From positions 248,001 through 312,000 of the forward strand of contig CALJES010000006.1 of NCBI GenBank assembly GCA_938074205.1: 64,000 nucleotides of DNA, written 5' to 3'. Numbering within the stretch: position 1 is the first letter of the stretch; every line of letters begins with the position of its first letter. The translations under genes were made by a program, and so were the position numbers. The notes under the pieces are model-generated. The model was given only the letters and a program-made list of their open reading frames with translations, did no database searches and was not told where the DNA came from. The DNA comes from an uncultured bacterium. GTDB lineage: Bacteria; Armatimonadota; UBA5829. Shown here in pieces: positions 44,341 through 53,155 of the stretch.

Positions 44341-44359
44341 CTGTCGGTTGGCAGTTTTT
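44341..44359 (+). terminator. Weak Rho-independent terminator after the GH127 gene
   Basis: CTGTC-GGTT-GGCAG forms a 5-bp stem (one G-U pair) with a four-base loop, followed by TTTTT, 36 bp after the stop codon and before the convergent Nudix gene. Confidence 0.4.
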
Positions 44360-44397
44360 CGCTGATAATTAAGTCGCTCGAAGCTGACGCTTGTTTG

Positions 44398-44817
44398 CTA
44401 TACCTTCAATCCTACCGATCGTAGTTGTTCCACGAGGCTATCGGTAGTCTCTAGATTCTTGACGTTCTCAAGCGGAACCCATTCCACAGCTGCAGCGTCG
44501 GACGATGCCCTTGCGTGGCCTCCAACAACCGCGGCGAAATAGCTGATTATTACGTAATGCCACAGCACGGTCTGATCAGTTTTCATAATAACGTCATGCA
44601 CATACGCGACCCGCAAAGGCTCAATATCTAAACAAGTCTCTTCTCTGACTTCTCTTATCAGAGCATCGCGCGCTGTCTCGCCAAGCTCTATTGCGCCTCC
44701 AGGTAGCGACCAAAGACCCTTGTTAGGCTCCGAGCCCCTATTGACGAGCAGTATGCGCCCGTCATGAACTATCACAGCTGAAACAGCAACTATTGGCCTC
44801 AGAATACGCGCGTGCAC
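44398..44817 (-). CDS. Nudix hydrolase
   Basis: A 139-residue pyrophosphohydrolase. The Nudix box reads G-x5-E-x7-R-E-V-R-E-E-T (from G-G-A-I-E-L-G-E), with the usual Gly near the end replaced by a Cys-Leu pair. It is followed by the family's short beta strands and the E-W-V-P-L-E-N-V element. The frame opens at 44868, but GTG 44815-44817 has GGGAG 7 nt upstream and begins the domain. A perfect TATAAT at 44900-44905 (complement) gives a plausible promoter without a clear -35. The substrate (ADP-ribose, dNTP or another) cannot be told. Confidence 0.87.
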   Translation of the reverse strand: MHARILRPIVAVSAVIVHDGRILLVNRGSEPNKGLWSLPGGAIELGETARDALIREVREETCLDIEPLRVAYVHDVIMKTDQTVLWHYVIISYFAAVVGGHARASSDAAAVEWVPLENVKNLETTDSLVEQLRSVGLKV

Positions 44818-45039
44818 TCGGTCACTCCCTTTGCCATTAAAACCTACAGGGCGTAGCCCTATCCACATATTGCGTAAGTACGTGATTCGATACCCCTATA
44901 TTATATGCTTAAAGAACTACCAACGTGTAACGGTGGCAGGAAAATACCGGCCGTGAAATGCATTGACCAGGTGGTCATTAAACCACGCCCAGTTTCAAAC
45001 CCCGGCATCGATCTGCAGGGCAACGCTCGTAGCAACTCC

Positions 45040-45068
45040 TTGACACATGCCAAACCCTGTGTTATACA
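45040..45068 (+). promoter_or_regulatory. Promoter of the amber-interrupted secreted protein gene
   Basis: TTGACA (45040-45045), 17 bp, TATACA (45063-45068), with GAGGAG before the ATG at 45126. The strong promoter argues the gene was, and may still be, expressed. Confidence 0.8.
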
Positions 45069-45125
45069 AACATTAAGAAAAGGTCGGAACAAAACGCAAA
45101 TCTGCACCGGAGAGGAGAGATTTCT

Positions 45126-46889
45126 ATGGGACGGGCGGTTGGTGTCGGTATGATCGGCGTGATGATCTTAATCTTAGCTCTCGCTGTGGGTACACCTCGA
45201 CTCCAGGCGGATACCTACACAAACACTTTCACAAACACGTCTGCCAAACAATGGATTGCTTGGCATGTCGAGTGTACCAACGTTGACAGTGTTAACTACA
45301 AAACTGTTGATGCCTATAACACATCTGCGCCTTCCCCAAAATGGCGAGTGTACTTCTTCGAGCAAGGGAGTACCTTCTACCAAAGGAAGGGTTTCTTAGT
45401 ATACCCTGCAGACGACTCCGGAACTGAAATAGATCCGGGTGAGACGCTATCCATAACGTTTACGTTTACCCCGACTGCAGGCGCGACACCTTCTTTCACT
45501 CAGTATCCGGTTGAATGGCCGCTCGACGGTGAGTTGGTCACCGTAACTCCGGATAACATGGGGTCGTTGGGTTGGAGCATCGCGACGAACGGCGGTGCAA
45601 AAGCAGGTATTGTGCCTTACGGTCCCGGAGTGTGGGAAGCAAACCGGGCATTGGTTGGTGAGGAATACAATATACACTTGGGCAAAGGATCTTTTTATGC
45701 AGAGCTCGACTACTCTGGCGGACCGGGCAGCTCCGAAACGCCTGCCACAGCCTGGCTAGGATTGGACAGATTTGGCGGTCAGCCTCTTGCTGGCATCCCT
45801 CTTGAACGAATCAAGACAATGAAGTACTTCTGCTTCCAAAGCAAGATACCGACACGCACAACCCATCCCTCCAACTGGGAAAGCTGGAATGCTTGGTGGA
45901 TCTATCCGAGGCAGCCTATTTGCCTGGAATTAACTGCCGAAAGCCCCGACGGCTCCGAGCGATTGCAGTTTTGGTTCCGCCCGTGGAGTACGAGCAAGGT
46001 GAGTGGAGACAATTCCGGTAGGCAGAACCGCAGATGGCTGTAGTATGATTGCATCAACGGAACTCCGCAAGTGCAAGTGACTCGGCGATGGTATGTCTAT
46101 CGAGGATTAGCAGAAGATGGTGTGACCAGCCTAGATCAGGTTTTCGATTCCTGGTCTGAATTGGTCGCGGTTTATGGTGATTGGAAGCTGGTGTCCACAT
46201 CGAATGATCCGTGGCCTGTTGGCTACAAGAGTGCCGGCTGGGACGAAACCACTGATCCCCCAGGATCTCCTACCTGCACCGCAACAGGTAAATGCCTCAA
46301 CTTTGTTGTTGGTGCACGTAAAGGACAAACGCATATCTACGGACCAGACAACGATTATCAGCTGAATGTTGTGAACTAGGCCGGTTATTATTGGGGCCTG
46401 CGCGGAAACTTGGATTTCTTCACGCTAGGGATAGATCTAAACGGCGATGGTGACGATACGGATCGGGGCGAGCGCATCACCTACGACTTCGAACCTTCGC
46501 CCGCAGACCTTCCGCTGCGCAAAGTGGCCACGAACCAAGAAGCCACCTATGACCGAATCATGGGCACTCATGTTAAACAAGGCTCGCACGAGTGGAGACT
46601 AGTAGACCCAGTCCTCAACTATTACCCGACAATGATCTTTGGCAAAGTGACTAAGATAAACAACGTCTGTTTTGAATTGGACGACGGCAGCAATATACCA
46701 ATGAAGACTCGGGTGTACCTGATCCGCAATCTTTACAACTACTACGACTCCGCATCAGGTTACACATTTCCGGCGACAGGTCAATACTGGTGTGTGTGGG
46801 GTTGGCTGGAAAAGCCACGGTTCTTCCCCAATGTTGAAAAGCCGCTGTGCCTGTGGACAAGTATCTTCAACTGCAAGAGGCTTAAGTAG
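45126..46889 (+). pseudogene. Secreted protein gene interrupted by two in-frame TAG codons
   Basis: One continuous 588-codon frame encodes a secreted protein with a signal peptide (about 1-28, cut after L-Q-A). It is broken only by TAG at 46041-46043 and TAG at 46377-46379; the true end is a third TAG at 46887-46889. Sequence on both sides of each TAG is protein-like in the same frame: W-L-[stop]-Y-D-C-I-N-G and V-V-N-[stop]-A-G-Y-Y-W-G. No frameshift is needed. A D-L-N-G-D-G-D-D-T-D calcium-loop-like motif lies in the third segment. No known family. Either a young pseudogene, readthrough, or base-calling error; TAG ends several intact neighbours, so global reassignment is unlikely. Confidence 0.7.
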
Positions 46890-47054
46890 CCAACGACACA
46901 TCGTCGACAGTACAAGAGCACCTCACCCTGCCTACTTAAACTGTCGTCGCGTGCAGGACGCTAGTGCACCTGCGGCGAAGCTTAGTTTGGGAAGCAACTT
47001 ATTGAGCTGCCATTTGCTTATGGTAGCGGACAGGTGTTGCAGCGGAGGTTCCCA

Positions 47055-47567
47055 ATGGAACTTTTCGAAGCAATTGCAAAACGACACAGCTACCGTGGAC
47101 CATTTCTCGACAAGCCGGTGGCGCGCGAAGATCTGCGCAAGATTGTGCAAGCAGGCATACAAGCTCCGTCTGCCAGAAACGCCCAGAGTACAAGCTTTGT
47201 CATCGTGGATGACCTGGAAGTGATGGCACGCCTGCGCGAAATAGTGCCGATTTCGGCTCCAGCTGCGATAGTGTGCGTTGTGGACCCGTCACCTGTTGTC
47301 CACGGCAAGTCGTTTGCGCTGCAGGACTGTGCGGCAGCTGTTGAGAACATGCTACTTGCGATAACGGCACTTGGATACGCGAGCGTGTGGTTGGAAGGTG
47401 CACTACACGGTGGGAAAGCCGAACAGGTGGCGAAATTGCTGGACGTGCCCTTGGGTAAGCGGGTACAAGTCATATTGCCGGTCGGCGTACCTGGAGAGCA
47501 CTGGCAGCAGCGAGAAAAGAAACCTTTTGAAGAACGAGCTTGGTTCAACTGTTACGGTGGAGCTTAG
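47055..47567 (+). CDS. Nitroreductase-family FMN oxidoreductase
   Basis: A 170-residue flavoprotein. R-H-S-Y-R near residue 11-15 and A-P-S-A-R-N-A-Q-S form the FMN-phosphate site of the nitroreductase fold; the A-A-A-V-E-N-M-L-L-A-I-T-A-L-G-Y-A-S-V-W segment is the usual central helix, and G-V-P-G-E closes the fold. Such enzymes reduce nitro compounds, quinones or flavins with NAD(P)H. Start ATG 47055 has GGAGG 6 nt upstream. It lies 165 bp after the interrupted secreted protein gene and 32 bp before a glycosidase-like gene. Confidence 0.92.
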   Translation: MELFEAIAKRHSYRGPFLDKPVAREDLRKIVQAGIQAPSARNAQSTSFVIVDDLEVMARLREIVPISAPAAIVCVVDPSPVVHGKSFALQDCAAAVENMLLAITALGYASVWLEGALHGGKAEQVAKLLDVPLGKRVQVILPVGVPGEHWQQREKKPFEERAWFNCYGGA

Positions 47568-47599
47568 CCGACAACCAATCCCGGAGACAGGAACTAGAC

Positions 47600-48907
47600 A
47601 TGTCATTTAGCATTCGCGGATACTATGTGATACCTTCGAGAAACCAGTTTTGGGGCCTAGATGAATGGTGCAGGTACGTTGACTGCTCCTACGAGGATGG
47701 CTGTAACTTTCTCATACTTTGGATTGCTGGAAGTTTTCGTTCGAGGCTGTATCCGGAAACTTGGCAGTATAACAGACTACACCGCAACATTGAACAGAAC
47801 TTCTACCCGGAGCTTATTGATTACGCACACAAGAAAGGAATCCGAGCCGTCCTGGGCTTCACGCCATACGCCTACGACGGAGTAGCAAGCTTTGCAGCAG
47901 CTCATCTTGATTTTGCAGGACGCAATGCAGACGGCTCGGTCCACAAAACACGTGGTATTCACGACGTAGGCATGTGGCTTTGTCCGAACTACCCGGAGTC
48001 GCGCGAATTCATGTTGAACTATGTGCGCGAAATGTTTTTTGAGTTTCACCCCAACGCAGACGGATTGTTCATAGAATCATCCGACTACGGCCACTGCCAA
48101 TGCCCTTACTGTGTAGATCGATACGTTGAACGCGAGTGGCAATTCGTTAAACAGATATCTGAGGAAGTTTGGAGTACAAAGGCCGACGCAACAGTAATCA
48201 TCTACCCTATATACTACCAACAGGGCGTCGCCACGCCAGACGAGCACTATACGCTGTTTTTTACGCCTCACAGTGCGCACATTACACCGGAGGTACTCGA
48301 AACTAGATGCCGGAAAATATATTGGGAGGGATTATCGTTCGAGAAGCTGGACGTGGCAGCCAGGGGCGCTAAGATAGCCCATGATTACGGCTTGGACGGA
48401 TACGTTGTTGCAATGGAAGTGTTCGGATACACCCAGGATTGGAACGGCAGACTTGTGACCTATGAACCTTTTGATGTGCCGTGGACGGCTGCCGACTTTC
48501 CTATGGAAGATTTGGTTCCACGTGTCTTGCGATTTAGCTATAAGTTCTATTCGCACAACCCTAACGCAACTGAACAGGAGTTTCGAGGCGCTGTGGCAGC
48601 GTATTTCTTCGAAGACTCGGACATCGAAGCGGCTGACGACCTTCTGTATCTATGCTCCGTATTGCAAGAATCGTTCCAGCATTTCGGTAGGCGCAGCGCA
48701 CTTGCCCATCCGGAGGATTTCGATTACCAATACTCGGGTGAAAAGCGCTCTCAGGTATTGGCAACATACACCGAGGCGCTCTCCCGGCTGCAAAAAATAA
48801 GCCAAAGACACGCCTCACACGAACTCGGACAAGTGGCACAGTGGATAGTTGATAGGTGGCACGCGATTCATCCTGAAGTGTTTGCACAGGGAGTCTCCAG
48901 AACATGA
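47600..48907 (+). CDS. Putative TIM-barrel glycoside hydrolase of unassigned family
   Basis: A 435-residue cytoplasmic-looking protein (no signal peptide). The pattern of strands and the acidic motif D-G-L-F-I-E-S-S-D-Y-G-H-C-Q-C-P-Y-C (about 156-173) recall TIM-barrel glycosidases in which neighbouring acidic residues catalyse hydrolysis. Aromatic residues are abundant, as in sugar-binding clefts. I cannot assign it to a numbered family. ATG 47600 is preferred over the open frame at 47540 because it follows a purine-rich site and ends the overlap with the nitroreductase. It overlaps the next gene by ATGA, so the two likely work together. Confidence 0.55.
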   Translation: MSFSIRGYYVIPSRNQFWGLDEWCRYVDCSYEDGCNFLILWIAGSFRSRLYPETWQYNRLHRNIEQNFYPELIDYAHKKGIRAVLGFTPYAYDGVASFAAAHLDFAGRNADGSVHKTRGIHDVGMWLCPNYPESREFMLNYVREMFFEFHPNADGLFIESSDYGHCQCPYCVDRYVEREWQFVKQISEEVWSTKADATVIIYPIYYQQGVATPDEHYTLFFTPHSAHITPEVLETRCRKIYWEGLSFEKLDVAARGAKIAHDYGLDGYVVAMEVFGYTQDWNGRLVTYEPFDVPWTAADFPMEDLVPRVLRFSYKFYSHNPNATEQEFRGAVAAYFFEDSDIEAADDLLYLCSVLQESFQHFGRRSALAHPEDFDYQYSGEKRSQVLATYTEALSRLQKISQRHASHELGQVAQWIVDRWHAIHPEVFAQGVSRT

Positions 48908-50268
48908 TCAAGTTCCTATTCTTCGATTATTCCGAACTGGAAACGGTGAACGGATTCCGTAGGGAAATCCAAAAACCTGTCAAGTATGAAGGAAATCCGC
49001 TTTTTGTAGCCGACAAGCCGTGGGAAAATGGCAACATGCAGCTATATGGAAGTGCCATAAAAGCGCCCGGCAAACCGTTTCAGCTGTGGTACAGCGTAGT
49101 CCACAAGCCCTTCACGATGCTAATGGCTTACGCTGAGAGTGAAGACGGTATAGAGTGGCGCCGGCCGGAACTGGACATTTACGAATACGAAGGCTGTAAA
49201 ACTAATATAGTGTTCACAGCCGATCCCCATGGTCCAGCCGTCATATACGACGACGCAGATCCCCGTGAGGATTGGAAATACAAACTGATGTGCGGCGCAG
49301 CACCATCAAAAGCAATATGCGCATTCCGGAGTAGCGACGGCATTCATTGGACTCCAGTACGCAAGTACCCGGTGATATCAACCGATCCAGACTGTCCAAT
49401 GGCTCTCTACCGGGCTCCTGACGGTCGATTCGCTGCTCATCACAGATTGTCTGGATACGGCAGACGAGTATTCAGAAGCGAATCCTGGGATTTTCTGTAC
49501 TGGAGCGGCGAACCCCGCATGATAATGGAGCCAGATTCCGATGATTCACCTCAAATTCAATTCTATGGCATGGGCGCAACAAGCTACGGTAGTTACGAAA
49601 TCGGCACTTTGTGGGTTTATCACACTGAACCCAGTGATATGGGACCAGGGAAAATGCTGGGATACCAAGAAGCAGAACTAACCTACGCGCGCCAGGGTTA
49701 TTGCTGGCACCGCGCTGCGCAAGGGACACCGTTCATACCCCACGGCGAACCTGGTTCATGGGAACAAGGCAACCTACAATGCGCTTCTGCACCCATTTTT
49801 CTGGAAGACGAAATCCGATACTACTATGTGGGCACGACCGCTTTCCATCAAACTCGGTGGGAATTAGTTCCACAAACCGCCGGTCTAGGAATGGCCAGCC
49901 TAAGACCGGACGGTTTTATCGCTCTGATAGCCGGCGAACAACCTGCTGAACTACTTACAGTATCATTCACTGCCGAAGCACCCTATCTATTTGTAAATGC
50001 GCGCACCGGCAAAGATGGTTGGCTGAGGATCGAGGTTCTGGATGCTGTCGGCGAACTAATACCCGGCTACTCAGCTGGGGACTCGGTGCCGATTAGTGTA
50101 GACGGAACATGCATGCCTGTAACATGGGCTCCGGACAGGCAGAGTATTCCTATTGACCGGCCTATTAGAGTCCGAGTAATCGCGCAAAATGCTTCGCTTT
50201 TCTCGATATTCTCGTGCAAACCAGACGAGGCTAGGATGTACTGGAAGTTTAGAGGAGTAAAGCCGTAA
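48904..50268 (+). CDS. Putative five-bladed beta-propeller glycosidase-like protein (GH43/GH32 fold)
   Basis: A 454-residue protein whose repeats (F-Q-L-W-Y-S-V-V, E-D-G-I-E-W-R-R-P, F-R-S-S-D-G-I-H-W-T-P) are those of five-bladed propellers of the GH43/GH32/GH68/GH130 group. A C-terminal sandwich of about 120 residues follows. No signal peptide. Catalytic acids cannot be assigned with confidence; E-S-E-D-G-I-E-W and Y-D-D-A-D-P are candidates. Four-base ATGA overlap with the preceding TIM-barrel gene indicates tight coupling. It may hydrolyse or phosphorolyse an oligosaccharide imported by the cell. Confidence 0.6.
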   Translation: MIKFLFFDYSELETVNGFRREIQKPVKYEGNPLFVADKPWENGNMQLYGSAIKAPGKPFQLWYSVVHKPFTMLMAYAESEDGIEWRRPELDIYEYEGCKTNIVFTADPHGPAVIYDDADPREDWKYKLMCGAAPSKAICAFRSSDGIHWTPVRKYPVISTDPDCPMALYRAPDGRFAAHHRLSGYGRRVFRSESWDFLYWSGEPRMIMEPDSDDSPQIQFYGMGATSYGSYEIGTLWVYHTEPSDMGPGKMLGYQEAELTYARQGYCWHRAAQGTPFIPHGEPGSWEQGNLQCASAPIFLEDEIRYYYVGTTAFHQTRWELVPQTAGLGMASLRPDGFIALIAGEQPAELLTVSFTAEAPYLFVNARTGKDGWLRIEVLDAVGELIPGYSAGDSVPISVDGTCMPVTWAPDRQSIPIDRPIRVRVIAQNASLFSIFSCKPDEARMYWKFRGVKP

Positions 50269-50290
50269 AGTACCGAAGTCGACGAATCAA

Positions 50291-50434
50291 ATGAAAGGTT
50301 ATCGGAACCGTTTTAAGTGGTTCTGGAAAGACGCGCGGAGCGAACGCTGGCGACTTTGGCATCGTCACGAGATAGCACTAGCTTGGATGTGGAAAAACCG
50401 GCTTCGATATTGGAAGCACCGAAGGAAAGTGTAG
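50291..50434 (+). CDS. Possible 47-residue Trp-rich basic peptide
   Basis: ATG 50291 opens 47 codons to TAG 50432-50434. The product has seven Trp, many Arg, Lys and His, and almost no acidic residues: M-K-G-Y-R-N-R-F-K-W-F-W at the start and W-M-W-K-N-R-L-R-Y-W-K-H-R-R-K-V at the end. Such bias is far from random-frame composition. It begins 23 bp after the propeller gene on the same strand, with a weak purine-rich site. The remaining gap to 50592 shows nothing else. Confidence 0.4.
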   Translation: MKGYRNRFKWFWKDARSERWRLWHRHEIALAWMWKNRLRYWKHRRKV

Positions 50435-50592
50435 GCTAAGCGGAGCAAATGAACACTATGTTGATCGATTCAATCGGGCAACCAAACAAGTATAACAGAA
50501 TGCGCTAAGTTGGAATGAAATAGAATTCCGTGATACTTCTGGTGATTGCCGCTCGTGGTGGTTTACGGCTTGCTGAAACAAACTTGTAATAG

Positions 50593-50922
50593 CTACAAAC
50601 GTTCATAGCGCTCGATGTTCACCACAAAGATTATCGCCCCACCTACCATTACCTTTACAGGATTAATAACCATCCCGCCGGAGGCTAGAGTGTCAATAGG
50701 AGGTTGACTCACAAACTGTTCCCTCGTGTGGCAGCAACTGTCGAAGATTGAGATTATCTCGTCGACCTTGTCGTCGTCCGCACCTATCAGAAGAGTACAG
50801 TTTCCATCGCGGAGGAACCCGCCTGTGGTAGCGATGTTCGTGAACTTGTGCCCCGCCTGCAAAAGGGCATCGCTGACTTTGTGCTTATCACGTTCGTGGA
50901 TTATCGCTATTATAAGCTTCAT
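50593..50922 (-). CDS. darA: PII-like cyclic-di-AMP receptor protein DarA/PstA (DUF970)
   Basis: A 109-residue PII-fold trimer subunit that binds c-di-AMP in Firmicutes. It shows M-K-L-I-I-A-I-I at the start, A-T-T-G-G-F-L-R-D-G-N-C-T-L-L-I-G in the ligand-binding loop region, D-D-K-V-D-E-I-I-S-I-F and a C-terminal strand. The frame opens at 50970, but AGGAG before ATG 50920-50922 and the family start decide. It is 20 bp after tmk, the classic darA neighbour in Firmicutes. Targets outside Firmicutes are unknown. Confidence 0.92.
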   Translation of the reverse strand: MKLIIAIIHERDKHKVSDALLQAGHKFTNIATTGGFLRDGNCTLLIGADDDKVDEIISIFDSCCHTREQFVSQPPIDTLASGGMVINPVKVMVGGAIIFVVNIERYERL

Positions 50923-50942
50923 CCCACCCACTCCTTCATTGG

Positions 50943-51593
50943 CTAGCCGCTTTCTTTTCCAAGGCGGCAAGAGTTTATCGCGTCAAGAGCAGCCGCGGCA
51001 ACTACTTCAATAGGTTGATCAGCGTTTACTACGAGAAACCTCTCCGGTTCCTCTCGCGCAATCGAGAGGTAGCCTTCTCTTACAGCACGGTGAAACTCAA
51101 TACACTCTCTCGAAAACCTGTCAGTTGAGCGCGTGCGAACTAAGCCCCTTTCCGGCGGCAGGTCAAGCAGAATGGTTAGATGCGGTCGCAGTCCTCCGGT
51201 TGCATAGTCGTTCAACATTCTCACTTCACTAATGTTGATGCCTCTCCCCCAACCCTGATACGCCAAGGACGAATCGGTAAACCGATCGCATATCACAACG
51301 GCACCATTCGCAAGAGCAGGCTTGATAACTCGCTCAACATGCTGAGCGCGCGCAGCTTCAAATAGAAGTAGCTCTGCTTTACGCGTCAAGGTATTTGATG
51401 AGTTTAGCAGGAGCTGGCGAATCTGTTCACCAACAGGATCGCCGCCGGGTTCGGCCGTAACAACTACTTGAACACCGTCATGCTTGAGCTTCTCGCCGAG
51501 AAGTCGGGCAAGCGTGCTTTTACCAGCACCTTCGACACCCTCTATGGTAACGAAAAAACTGCCCAGCTCATCGGCAAGTTGCACGGCTTTCAC
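50943..51593 (-). CDS. tmk: Thymidylate kinase
   Basis: Phosphorylates dTMP to dTDP. The 216 residues include Walker A G-V-E-G-A-G-K-S-T (about 18-26), the D-R-F-T-D-S-S-L-A-Y-Q-G motif, and the lid near R-S-T-D-R-F, plus a normal C-terminus. The N-terminal extension of about 12 residues before F-F-V-T-I-E-G is slightly long. ATGA overlap (4 bp) with the R3H-AAA gene upstream and 20 bp to darA place it inside the rpoZ-darA operon. Confidence 0.96.
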   Translation of the reverse strand: MKAVQLADELGSFFVTIEGVEGAGKSTLARLLGEKLKHDGVQVVVTAEPGGDPVGEQIRQLLLNSSNTLTRKAELLLFEAARAQHVERVIKPALANGAVVICDRFTDSSLAYQGWGRGINISEVRMLNDYATGGLRPHLTILLDLPPERGLVRTRSTDRFSRECIEFHRAVREGYLSIAREEPERFLVVNADQPIEVVAAAALDAINSCRLGKESG

Positions 51594-53155
51594 TCTGGTT
51601 TATAAACTCGCACCCGCCGGTATGGCTCAGTACCGACTGATTCTGATGCAAGATTGTATTTCTCCACCAATTGATGCTGAACTCTTCTGAGGAAGCTTGA
51701 TTGAGGCATCATCTCTTGAGGTTCGCCTGTTTCGAGGAGTCTGGCTATTGCTTCCTCAGCGTCCTGAATAGCAGCCTCCTCCTCGTTCAACGGCCCCATT
51801 TGGAAAAGTTCGCGCACGGCACCGGCAATCTGAGCATACGTGTTACTTTTCACGGTATATATCGGCACGTTGCGCCTACCGGCATCTTGCAACACAGGAG
51901 TCGGTTTGCGCTCGTGGGCTTTCAAGGTTAGAACGGCATCGGCTTCCTTCATTTCCTTGGTGATGTAGGCAGGCACTCTGAGCTCTCTAATCGCCCGCTC
52001 CAGTCTGTTTCTGCTGATGCCATAAGGATAAACCTTTACAATTTCAGGCAGCGGCTTTGTGGCTACAACCTGATGCGAATGTTCGAACTTCGCCGCGGCT
52101 GCAGGCTTGTCAATATCGCTTGCCTGAACAACCTCTACCTCGCCCTCGGGATTCCGAACCCTAATTTCAGGCCTAGGAGGAACACCCCGGAGCATCTTGT
52201 CCACCACGCTGGCTACGTCATGATGGATGGCCAGTTTGTCCATCTCCATTATCTCTATCAGGATGTCAAAGGTCGGCGGAGCCTTGCGCTCAAGAACGGT
52301 TTTCTGCGTTCCGCGCCGCTTCGCTTCTTCGTCCGAAAGCGTAACAGCCTGTATGCCTCCGACAAGATCACATAGGGTCGGGTTCATCAATAAGTTGTCG
52401 AGTGAATTTCCGTGCGCAGTTGCGATGAGCTGAACTCCTCTCTCAGCTATTGTACGCGCGGCAAACGCATCTGCCTCGGTGCCGATTTCGTCAATCACGA
52501 TGACCTCGGGCATGTGGTTTTCGACCGCTTCGATCATTACCGCGTGCTGTTGATCCGGAGTGGCAACTTGCATTCGGCGCGCGTGTCCAATGGCAGGATG
52601 CGGAATGTCACCATCTCCGGCGATCTCGTTAGAGGTATCAACGATAACCACTCGCTTCTTAAACTCGTCCGCCAGCACGCGCGCTATCTCACGGAGCTTG
52701 GTGGTCTTGCCAACGCCAGGTCTACCAAGAAGCAGAATGCTCTTCCCGCTTTCGACCACGTCTCGAATGATGTCGATCGTCCCGTAGACAGCCCGACCGA
52801 TGCGGCAAGTCAAACCTACTATTCGGCCCTGCCTGTTGCGGATTGCCGAAATGCGGTGAAGCGTTCGTTCTATACCGGCACGGTTGTCCTTGCCAAATGA
52901 CCCGACGCGCTCGACGAGGTAGTCGATGTCCTCAGCCGTCACAGGAGATTCCGAAAGCTGCAGCACACGCAATGGAAAACGCGCTTCCGGTTCTCGACCG
53001 AGGTCAAGCACTATCTCCAGCAAATCCTCGACGTCTTCCTGTTCTTCAAGTTTCTGCCTTATGTGTACTGGAAGAACAGCCAGTAGTTGTTCGAGATCGT
53101 CCGTTACCCTTAGTTGTTTAGCACCCAAATTTCGTTCTTTACGCTGTATCGCCAT
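51590..53155 (-). CDS. R3H and AAA domain protein (SpoIIIAA/Ycf45-like ATPase)
   Basis: A 521-residue protein with an N-terminal helical region, a RecA/SpoIIIAA-like ATPase (Walker A G-R-P-G-V-G-K-T-T near 142-150, V-I-V-I-D-E-I-G Walker B) and a C-terminal R3H domain (F-L-R-R-V-Q-H-Q-L-V-E-K-Y-N-L). It matches the Ycf45 family known from plastids, cyanobacteria and many bacteria, thought to bind single-stranded nucleic acid. Function unproven. It overlaps rsmE by 17 bp and tmk by 4 bp. Confidence 0.9.
   Translation of the reverse strand: MAIQRKERNLGAKQLRVTDDLEQLLAVLPVHIRQKLEEQEDVEDLLEIVLDLGREPEARFPLRVLQLSESPVTAEDIDYLVERVGSFGKDNRAGIERTLHRISAIRNRQGRIVGLTCRIGRAVYGTIDIIRDVVESGKSILLLGRPGVGKTTKLREIARVLADEFKKRVVIVDTSNEIAGDGDIPHPAIGHARRMQVATPDQQHAVMIEAVENHMPEVIVIDEIGTEADAFAARTIAERGVQLIATAHGNSLDNLLMNPTLCDLVGGIQAVTLSDEEAKRRGTQKTVLERKAPPTFDILIEIMEMDKLAIHHDVASVVDKMLRGVPPRPEIRVRNPEGEVEVVQASDIDKPAAAAKFEHSHQVVATKPLPEIVKVYPYGISRNRLERAIRELRVPAYITKEMKEADAVLTLKAHERKPTPVLQDAGRRNVPIYTVKSNTYAQIAGAVRELFQMGPLNEEEAAIQDAEEAIARLLETGEPQEMMPQSSFLRRVQHQLVEKYNLASESVGTEPYRRVRVYKPE

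Noticed and set aside
45126-46889. Genome-wide reassignment of TAG
   Set aside because: Intact genes nearby (prfB, surA-like, PmoA-like, GH127) end at TAG with normal lengths.
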